Shown here one piece after another: positions 13,352 through 20,224 of a stretch of DNA of 20,224 bases. The position numbers were made by a program, and so were the translations under genes. Origin of the DNA: a virus. The first letter of the stretch is position 1. Every line of letters begins with the position of its first letter. Location of the stretch: positions 7,268 to 27,491 of the IMG/VR virus record IMGVR_UViG_3300030107_001466. One strand, 5' to 3'. The notes beneath the pieces were generated by a model that did no database searches, was not told where the DNA came from, and was given only the letters and a program-made list of their open reading frames with translations.

Positions 13352-16300
13352 ATGAGTAAATCAACTAAATCACCTTTAAAACATAATGAAGGAGGACACA
13401 TGCTTCTCAACAAAGAGACTCATATAGCTCAACACGGTGGCGACGCTGTTGCGGCTGGTTATGAAGAGGCTATCGAAAGTCCACCAGTTGAAAATCGTGA
13501 TCCATCTACTGGACAGGTATCTTATTCTTTTGACTTAAGTAAAATGTCAAATGAATCTTTGAAGGAAACAGAGGAAAAAGAAAAAAATAAATCAAAGTCT
13601 TTACTGACTCCTCAAGCAAGTCCATTAAGTGAAGAAACTAAAGTTAAGTTAGGTATAGAAGATGGTAGTTTTGAAAAACCCTTTAAAGGAGTACCACCTA
13701 CAACTAAAGCCGCTACGGATGGTTCTTATTATTACAATCCAGGTGTTGATCAGTTATATTATTTTAACAAAGGTAAATATCAAAAAGTTTCTAAAGAAAG
13801 TGGTGTTACTAAAAAAGAAGAAAAAGAAGATAAATCTAAATTTATATATAAAGGTGAGGTTATTGACAATAAAGAAATCAATAAACTTGAACAAATAATT
13901 AATAAACCTAAAACAAACTTTAAAATTAATAATGAAGAAGTTAGTGAAGAAGATTTATTAAGTTTAGAAAACGGTAAAGTACCGTCAAAATATTTCCTTG
14001 TAGGTGTTCATTCTCCTGATTATCAAAAGCAAGTTATTGCTAGTTACAACAAATGGAAAAAAGATAATTACGGCGGTAAATCTCCTGAAAAAATAGAAGC
14101 GTTTAAAAAATTTCGAGACGAGCGTGCAGAAGCATTCGTAGCAGGCAAAGAAGATCGTCCTGAATATAAATATAACGATTTTGTATCTAAAGAAGAAAAT
14201 GAAATACTAGAGATTCAACATAAGTTAAACAACTGGGGTGGTTTAGATAAGAAAGAAAGAGATATATTAAATTCTCAATTAGGTGTAGTTAATAATAAAA
14301 TAAAGAAAAAAGAACTTGAAGAAAGAAAATTAAAAGGAAAAGAAAATTTTGAAGCAGAGGAGAATGTCATACCTTTTATTTTAGAAAACAAAGATGAAGT
14401 AGGTTTTGATAAGTTTGGAAAATATGGTTTTATGGTTCAAAATCCACTAGAAGTTGGAATAGTGAACATACTTGGTTACGATCTTGTTAAAGCGGAGTTA
14501 GATAATGAAAAAATAATAACTTCTCTTGACGGAGAATCAATGGTTTTGAATGGAGACGGTAAAGGATATGTAAACGGTGTAGAGGTAGATCCTAAACAAT
14601 GGATGAGTGATAACGCTTATCTTTTTAAAGATAAAACAGAAGCGAACATTGAAAGAATACATAAGGGTAGTTTAACTCCTCTCCAAATAAGTAAGTTAGA
14701 ACAAACTGATAAAAACTACGTTCTTAATACTATTCAAGATGCACATTTATCGGAGAAAGAGATGGAAGCAGCGTATCTATCTACAGTAACTCCAGTCGAG
14801 AATATCCATACTGGAGAAATGAAAACCCAACCATTTATAACGGATAGTCCTTATGAGTTACCTATAGCTATAGGAGAAGATATAAATAAAACAAGTCATA
14901 TAGATATAGCTCTTAATCAAGCTAGTGGAGTAAGAGATCATGGTCTTTTAGATTTCGGAGAAGACGAAGATGAAGAAGTTACTAAACGTAATCTAACACC
15001 ATATCGAAATAATCTAACTAACGCTATAAGAGATGTTGTAACACAGAAATTAAACGCTTTAGATAAAGAAAGAGGAGGAACTGGTAAACTAAATGGCATA
15101 CAATTAGCTGAAAAATACCCTGATGAGTTTGAGATGTTACAATCAGAAGTTACCGATGAATGGCATGAACTTACTGGATTTTTAACCGATCAAGCCGAGT
15201 TGGCTGGAAGGTCAGACGAAGACGATGCATTTTCTACTAGTGATATTTATGATTTAGATGGAAATATAGTAAATCAAGATTTATTTGATTCACAACTTAG
15301 TAAATTACAAAATAGTGATACTTATAAATATTTATCTAAAAGAATTACAGATCAAAGAAGAATAGATCTAGTAAATATAAATATGACAAAAGCGATTGAA
15401 AATCCTTTAATGTTTGATCAATCTGTCTTTAATAAAGATGAAAAGCATGAAATGCTAATAGAAGAAGCTGCAGAAAAGGAGATAGAATTAGATGAAGAAT
15501 ATGCTGATTTATTAGTTATCCATAATACGTTAGAAGAAAAAGCTGATATATTAAGAAAGGATTTAACCGCAGAGGTTCATTGGTTAGAAGAAAATAGTGA
15601 AGATGCTGTTATTGAAAAAATAAAAGAAATACAATCTAGAGACTTTAAAACACAAGAAGAGGTTGATGATGCCAACGCAGAGATCAAAAGGATTTCAGAT
15701 GATTTTATGGATCATGTTAAAGAATATCAAAGACTGCGTAACGAAGTTTTAGGTTTAAACAAACAAGCTGACGAATTAAGTATAGATTTTGAAGATCATT
15801 TTAAAGATGCTGAAAAATTTGCCGACTACTATAACATGCTTGATAAAAATTACTCTATAGGAGCTCAAATGGGAGCTAGTTTTATGACTGGCTTAACAGA
15901 TTTAGGTATTGGATTAATTAGCGTTGGGGATATGTTAACGGATGTTGTTACACAAAGTTACGGAACAGAAGAAAGTTTCCTTCAAGAAGTAGCTAATGGT
16001 ATGGACGAGTGGAAAAACGCAACGTGGGTAGACCCATATCAAGTTAGACCGACTTACGAACAAGCTAAGGTAAGTGCTGGAGATGCTTTTGAATGGGCCT
16101 GTGTTTCTATAGCTGGTCAAGGACCACAACTCGTGGGTCATGGTATTGCTACTGGATTACAGTTAACTGGAGCTGGCTTCCCAGCGGGTACAGCTTTGCA
16201 AATTGCACTTGGGGCTAGTGCTGCTGGTAATCAATATAGAGAATTTGAAGAAAACGCTTTATTATACAACAAAACAAACGGATTATACGGTGAAGATATA

Positions 16301-19300
16301 GATTTTTTAACAGCTTTCACGGCTAGTACTGGTGTTGGTGCTGTAGAATACGCTTCGGAGAGAGTTACTTTTGGTTTAGCTACTAAGGTTGGTAAAGGAC
16401 TTCTTTCAGACGTTGGACAAGCGACTGGATGGAAATATCTTAGACAAAACGTTTTCAACTACAAATCAATGAGAAATTATTGGGGCGACGTTAGTCAAGA
16501 AGCAATTAGCGAAGGACTTGCTTCCCTTGGGCAGAATGGAGCGCAAATATTAGCAGGAAAAAAAGGAGTAGGATTATATGATAATGTTGAAGAAAGCATG
16601 GTTATAGGTGGTTTAATAGGTAAAACTATGAAAACCCCATTAATATTTAAGCACGCTATAGCTCCTTTTAGATCTCCTAGTAACGACGCTATATTATCAA
16701 GTAATCTTAGAAAGGTAAATAAACTCGGAATGGATTTATTAAATCCAGACTTAATAGATCAACATGCGAGTATTAAAGAAGAGATAGCTAGATTAACTCA
16801 GCAAAATGCTAGATTAATAGAAGAAGATATTAAACGTGTTGACTTATTAAATAACGATGAAAAAAGAGATTTAATAAATATAGAATCTGATAATAGAAAG
16901 TTAACTCAAGCTGCTAAAGAAATTCAAGAAGATAAAACTTTAACTAAACAGCAAAAACAACAGCAATTACAAGGAATAATTGAAAAATTAAATAAAAACC
17001 AAGTTCGTAAACAAGAGATAATAGATAAATATCCAGAAGTTACAGAAGCATATAAACAAACTATGGCTTCTGTTAAAAAACAAGGAAAATTAGTTGAAAA
17101 ATATGGTGGTCCTAAAGTAGAAATAGAAGAGGGTAGTACTGAAAGATTTGGTGAGGTTTTAGAAGAAATGGGTGTAGATCCTGTTTATCAAACTAGATAT
17201 GGTGGTATGATGCCAATATTAGATGCTGATGGTAATGTAGAAAGTTATAAATTATTTATTAATAAAGAAACCTCATTGCGAGATGGTATGTTTCATACTG
17301 GGGCTCATGAGTTTTTACACGGTGTAATGTATCAAACGTTAAAACAAGATATGGTTTCTCAAGATGCGGTAGGTACGGCTTTATTAAAAGCTTTGAATGA
17401 TCAAATGTTAGATGCTAATGGAAATCTAAAAAAAGGAGCTGGTTTAAAAGAAGGTAGTGATTTTAACGATAGAATAAATGCGTATAGTCCACAAGAAGGA
17501 CAAGGAGAAGAAATAGTAATGATAACTTCTGAAGCTTTATTAAATAAAGAAATAGAGTTAAAACAATCAACAAAACAAAAGTTAAAAGGTATATTTAGAA
17601 GATTTGCTCAAAACCACTTAGGAAGAGATATAAGATTTGATACAGATCAAGATCTTTTAAATTTCGTAATAGATTACAATGTATCTATAAAAAAGAATAT
17701 ACCTAGTAAAGCTATAATGAGAATGGCTGCTGAGGGGGCTAAAGGTAAACTAATAGATCAATATCAAAAAGATTTAGTAGATGCTAAGAACGAAACTGTT
17801 TTTTCTAAAAACGTTATACAAGAAATAACAAATAACCCAGATATAAAACAAGAGTTTGATCAATTTGTACAAAATCCAGATGGAAGTAAAAAATATAAAA
17901 CTAAAGAAAGTTTTCAACAATCTGTAGAATTTTTCCCTGCTTATGACAAGATAGTTAACTCTAAGGTTTTAGATGGTTTAGTAATGGCTAACGTTTCAGA
18001 TGTTGTACAGCCGTCTCAAATGAGTGAGTTTGTTAGAAACGTAAAAGAGAAAATAGGTGATAGATTTTTAAAGAATTTTAATCCAGCTGTAAACGATAGT
18101 TTATTTGGATGGTTAACAGGTGTAGCTGGTGGTAGAGGAGAATCTATTATATATAGAGCTAAAGGTGATATAATGAATGAGTATAGTAAACAAATTCAAG
18201 CTCAATCATTAGAAGCTCAAGCTGAGAAGAGTGCACAAATAGAAGATAAAGCGGATAAATCTTTAGAAATATTTGAAGAATTAAATCTTGAAACAGGTAG
18301 AGTAAAAGGACCTATAGGTATAAAATTATCTGAGAGATTAGGGCCAAAAGCTAAAGAAATAAATAATACAGTTAAAGAGATTGCGTCAGAAATGGATTTA
18401 GAAAATCTTAACTTTAAAACACTAAAAGATTTAACGCCTAATTTAACTCAAGAAATGTTTGGTATAAAACCTAAAGTAGGTAATTTAACAAAATCAGATA
18501 TTAAAAACGCACAAATGTTTATTAATAAAAACGCTAGTACATTGATAGCTATGCTACCAGAAGGTTCTACCGCTAGTGGTACTTCAACAGGTGTTCAAAA
18601 GGTTTTATTAGACGCTTTTTATACTAAATCCGACAGAGCTAAAATGGCAGAAACTGGAACAAAAGCTGGTTTAGCTGTTCAAATTAAAAATGACAATATA
18701 ACTCCTTCTGAATTTTTAGAGGTTTTTGGTATAACAAAAAGAGGAGAAGCTAATTTATACAAAAAAGATAGTAATACTAGTTCTAGAATAAAAGCTTTAG
18801 TTGCTCAAACTGGTAGAATGATGACTAATCAAGGTGTCAGAGAGTATTTAAACAACGAAGGTAAAATAAAGTTATCTGCTAAAATAGCTGATGGTAAAGC
18901 TAGAATGATGTTTAGTAATCCGCCTTCTGAAAAAATTAATAATCAAGATATAAGTAGTTTATTGTTAGCGACACAAAAAAGTTGGAAACAAATAGTTAAA
19001 GACAGAAAACTAACTCCTATAGATATGAATACAGAGCAAGGTAGAGCTTTGCTTAAAGAGTTTGTTGTTAATAAACTGTCTAAACGTTTACCTGAAATTT
19101 TCTTTAAAACATCTGGTACTTTTGATGGTAGTAGTAAGTCAATGTTCAATGAGCAAGGAGAACAAGTAAGAGTTCCAAAAGCTAATTTATTAAATAAAAC
19201 AGTTGATGAAACAATAGCTATGTTTGCTGAAAACCATACATTTGGTCCTAGTGACGTTGATATAAATAATTTACTAATAAAACCAACTCAAAGCAAAACT

Positions 19301-20224
19301 AACTTAGAAAACGCTGAGTTCAAGGCTTCTAAATTAAGAGGGTTTAAAAAAGTATTAAACGTTTTAAATGAAATGATACAAGAAGACAAGGCTAATATAC
19401 CTTATGTAGCTGCTTTGTTGTCTTCAACTAGTTCTAATCAAGGCCATTTTATGAGAAAAGGTTCTTTATTAGAATTTATCAACTCGTTAAACGAGGCAAA
19501 CGTAGAAGAACATACACAAGCTGCTAGTGATTTTGGTAAGTTTATTCTTAATAGAATGATAGAGGGTAATTACAATAACTATATAGATTTAGCTTTAAAC
19601 GCTTATACACAGGGTTCTTTACCAAAAAGATTTGATAATTTACTTCAAGATCCAAATGGTGAATTTAATTATAAAAATAATGCTGGTGAATACACTTACG
19701 CTATATTAGTAGAAGGAAAACCAGTTTGGATTAGATATTTTAATCCTAATGTAAATAATAATCAAGATGGTATAAATCCTAATGTTTTAATATTAGCTAA
19801 CGGTAATACAGTCGCTCAAGAATTTGGTGTTGGGGTAGATATTAGCTTATATAATGATCAAAATGTAATAAATAAACAACAAGATTTATTATTTAAAATA
19901 TTTAATGGTGACATAACACAATCGCAAGCTTCTGCAGAAATTAAAAAATATACTACTAAAATAAAACCTATAGCACGTACAGAGAATGTTAAAAACGCTA
20001 TAGTGTTTAGTAAAGCGGTTAATAACGCTAGAGCGATAAATAAAAATACTGAATCTAGAGGTATGTCCGCTTTTGATTTTGATGAAACGTTGATAGATAA
20101 AGGTAAAAATGTTATTACAGCTAAAAAAGGAGATGATGTTGTTGTTATTACCTCTAGTCAATGGCCGATACAAGGACCTCAATTAGCTAAAGTTGGATAT
20201 GAATTTGATTTTAGTGATTTTATA
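13352..20224 (+). CDS. Giant polyvalent / ejection protein with metallopeptidase and HAD motifs, partial (2291+ aa)
   Basis: I translated this frame codon by codon from the ATG at 13352 to the last base and found no stop, so the gene runs past the right edge. Order of parts: charged, low-complexity N-terminus (1-200); helical, acidic region; coiled coil (about 700-830); Gly/Ala-rich hydrophobic section (about 835-1093, with VSIAGQGPQLVGHGIATG and EAISEGLASLGQN); second coiled coil (about 1136-1231); HEFLH metallopeptidase site (1319-1323) with a likely third ligand in GEEIVM (E1386 or E1387); helical C-terminal body with LPEGSTASGTSTGVQ (1735-1749) and EHTQAASDFGKFIL (2053-2066); FDFDET of a HAD-type motif I (D2242, D2244, T2246), cut by the window end. 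This matches phage polyvalent proteins, which are packed in the virion and injected. Enzyme activities and ejection are inferred. The start could instead be the in-frame ATG at 13400. Confidence 0.85.
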   Translation, partial: MSKSTKSPLKHNEGGHMLLNKETHIAQHGGDAVAAGYEEAIESPPVENRDPSTGQVSYSFDLSKMSNESLKETEEKEKNKSKSLLTPQASPLSEETKVKLGIEDGSFEKPFKGVPPTTKAATDGSYYYNPGVDQLYYFNKGKYQKVSKESGVTKKEEKEDKSKFIYKGEVIDNKEINKLEQIINKPKTNFKINNEEVSEEDLLSLENGKVPSKYFLVGVHSPDYQKQVIASYNKWKKDNYGGKSPEKIEAFKKFRDERAEAFVAGKEDRPEYKYNDFVSKEENEILEIQHKLNNWGGLDKKERDILNSQLGVVNNKIKKKELEERKLKGKENFEAEENVIPFILENKDEVGFDKFGKYGFMVQNPLEVGIVNILGYDLVKAELDNEKIITSLDGESMVLNGDGKGYVNGVEVDPKQWMSDNAYLFKDKTEANIERIHKGSLTPLQISKLEQTDKNYVLNTIQDAHLSEKEMEAAYLSTVTPVENIHTGEMKTQPFITDSPYELPIAIGEDINKTSHIDIALNQASGVRDHGLLDFGEDEDEEVTKRNLTPYRNNLTNAIRDVVTQKLNALDKERGGTGKLNGIQLAEKYPDEFEMLQSEVTDEWHELTGFLTDQAELAGRSDEDDAFSTSDIYDLDGNIVNQDLFDSQLSKLQNSDTYKYLSKRITDQRRIDLVNINMTKAIENPLMFDQSVFNKDEKHEMLIEEAAEKEIELDEEYADLLVIHNTLEEKADILRKDLTAEVHWLEENSEDAVIEKIKEIQSRDFKTQEEVDDANAEIKRISDDFMDHVKEYQRLRNEVLGLNKQADELSIDFEDHFKDAEKFADYYNMLDKNYSIGAQMGASFMTGLTDLGIGLISVGDMLTDVVTQSYGTEESFLQEVANGMDEWKNATWVDPYQVRPTYEQAKVSAGDAFEWACVSIAGQGPQLVGHGIATGLQLTGAGFPAGTALQIALGASAAGNQYREFEENALLYNKTNGLYGEDIDFLTAFTASTGVGAVEYASERVTFGLATKVGKGLLSDVGQATGWKYLRQNVFNYKSMRNYWGDVSQEAISEGLASLGQNGAQILAGKKGVGLYDNVEESMVIGGLIGKTMKTPLIFKHAIAPFRSPSNDAILSSNLRKVNKLGMDLLNPDLIDQHASIKEEIARLTQQNARLIEEDIKRVDLLNNDEKRDLINIESDNRKLTQAAKEIQEDKTLTKQQKQQQLQGIIEKLNKNQVRKQEIIDKYPEVTEAYKQTMASVKKQGKLVEKYGGPKVEIEEGSTERFGEVLEEMGVDPVYQTRYGGMMPILDADGNVESYKLFINKETSLRDGMFHTGAHEFLHGVMYQTLKQDMVSQDAVGTALLKALNDQMLDANGNLKKGAGLKEGSDFNDRINAYSPQEGQGEEIVMITSEALLNKEIELKQSTKQKLKGIFRRFAQNHLGRDIRFDTDQDLLNFVIDYNVSIKKNIPSKAIMRMAAEGAKGKLIDQYQKDLVDAKNETVFSKNVIQEITNNPDIKQEFDQFVQNPDGSKKYKTKESFQQSVEFFPAYDKIVNSKVLDGLVMANVSDVVQPSQMSEFVRNVKEKIGDRFLKNFNPAVNDSLFGWLTGVAGGRGESIIYRAKGDIMNEYSKQIQAQSLEAQAEKSAQIEDKADKSLEIFEELNLETGRVKGPIGIKLSERLGPKAKEINNTVKEIASEMDLENLNFKTLKDLTPNLTQEMFGIKPKVGNLTKSDIKNAQMFINKNASTLIAMLPEGSTASGTSTGVQKVLLDAFYTKSDRAKMAETGTKAGLAVQIKNDNITPSEFLEVFGITKRGEANLYKKDSNTSSRIKALVAQTGRMMTNQGVREYLNNEGKIKLSAKIADGKARMMFSNPPSEKINNQDISSLLLATQKSWKQIVKDRKLTPIDMNTEQGRALLKEFVVNKLSKRLPEIFFKTSGTFDGSSKSMFNEQGEQVRVPKANLLNKTVDETIAMFAENHTFGPSDVDINNLLIKPTQSKTNLENAEFKASKLRGFKKVLNVLNEMIQEDKANIPYVAALLSSTSSNQGHFMRKGSLLEFINSLNEANVEEHTQAASDFGKFILNRMIEGNYNNYIDLALNAYTQGSLPKRFDNLLQDPNGEFNYKNNAGEYTYAILVEGKPVWIRYFNPNVNNNQDGINPNVLILANGNTVAQEFGVGVDISLYNDQNVINKQQDLLFKIFNGDITQSQASAEIKKYTTKIKPIARTENVKNAIVFSKAVNNARAINKNTESRGMSAFDFDETLIDKGKNVITAKKGDDVVVITSSQWPIQGPQLAKVGYEFDFSDFI
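13391..13395 (+). promoter_or_regulatory. GGAGG before an in-frame internal ATG (13400)
   Basis: This is the only strong Shine-Dalgarno-like match placed before an in-frame ATG that I found in the window. It lies four bases before codon 17 of the giant gene. All other starts here lack such a site, so 13352 fits the local pattern better. The bases also encode Glu-Gly-Gly, so chance is possible. Confidence 0.3.
17306..17320 (+). other. Codons for HEFLH zinc-peptidase site
   Basis: Residues 1319-1323 of the giant protein read H-E-F-L-H, preceded by MFHTGA and followed by GVMYQTL. The surrounding helix and the E-E pair about 64 residues later (GEEIVM, 1385-1390) fit a gluzincin-like zinc site with two His and one Glu as ligands and E1320 as the catalytic base. 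The role of each residue is inferred from the family pattern. Confidence 0.7.
20066..20224 (+). other. Start of HAD-like domain, cut by window end
   Basis: Residues 2242-2246 read D-F-D-E-T after a hydrophobic strand (SAF), the DxDx(T/V) motif I of HAD-superfamily phosphatases. A strand (DVVVITSSQWP) and FDFSDF follow before the window ends. Motifs II to IV, needed to confirm the fold, are not in view. Confidence 0.6.

Noticed and set aside
13662-13898. A 78-residue + strand frame, Lys/Leu/Ile-rich
   Set aside because: It lies in another frame inside the giant gene, is low-complexity, and reflects A-rich codons read out of phase.
15935-20182. Several minus-strand frames of 68-97 residues
   Set aside because: All are antisense to the giant gene, which translates without a break; their composition fits reverse-complement artefacts.
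1-20224. tRNA genes, CRISPR arrays, insertion sequences, attachment sites
   Set aside because: No cloverleaf-like segment, regularly spaced repeats, transposase frame or terminal inverted repeats were seen; coding density leaves little room for them.

Overview
The window is a stretch of the late structural (virion) region of a double-stranded DNA tailed phage. All eight genes lie on the + strand and are packed almost end to end: gaps are 3 to 15 bases, with two exceptions of 45 and 38 bases. The DNA is strongly AT-rich, and codon use is uniform (AGA for Arg, TTA for Leu, many ATA and AAT codons). No integrase, lysis, replication, tRNA or host metabolic gene is visible. Annotated start codons have A/T-rich leaders without Shine-Dalgarno sequences, as is common in Bacteroidetes. 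The C-terminus of the largest complete protein carries two cysteine motifs and a SprB-like segment of kinds abundant in secreted proteins of marine Bacteroidetes. I infer a marine Bacteroidetes phage with a podovirus-like or crAss-like tail. The lineage is not settled by sequence reading alone, because related virion genes also occur in uncultured marine phages.

Layout, left to right: (1) a short leader with a hairpin cut by the window edge; (2) two tail-connector genes (38-739 and 743-2092), which I read as ring or tail-tube-A-type proteins; (3) a 2646-residue tail nozzle or muzzle protein (2096-10036) with several beta-sandwich inserts and a Bacteroidetes-type C-terminal tail; (4) a 422-residue Ser/Thr-rich beta protein (10052-11320); (5) a 45-base gap carrying a short element also found at the left edge; (6) a 121-residue small virion protein (11366-11731); (7) a 213-residue protein resembling T7-gp14-type internal virion proteins (11770-12411); (8) a 306-residue unknown (12425-13345); (9) a giant open reading frame that starts at 13352 and is still open at the last base (2291 residues so far).

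The probable working logic is as follows. The connector proteins join the portal to the nozzle. The nozzle closes the tail and may carry carbohydrate-contacting modules. The last three genes would be virion-internal proteins ejected with the DNA. The giant protein combines long coiled coils, a Gly/Ala-rich hydrophobic section, an HExxH metallopeptidase site and a HAD-type DxDxT motif. This is the architecture expected of a phage polyvalent protein delivered into the host at infection. It is the most interesting item here. It is easily missed because it has no stop codon in the window.
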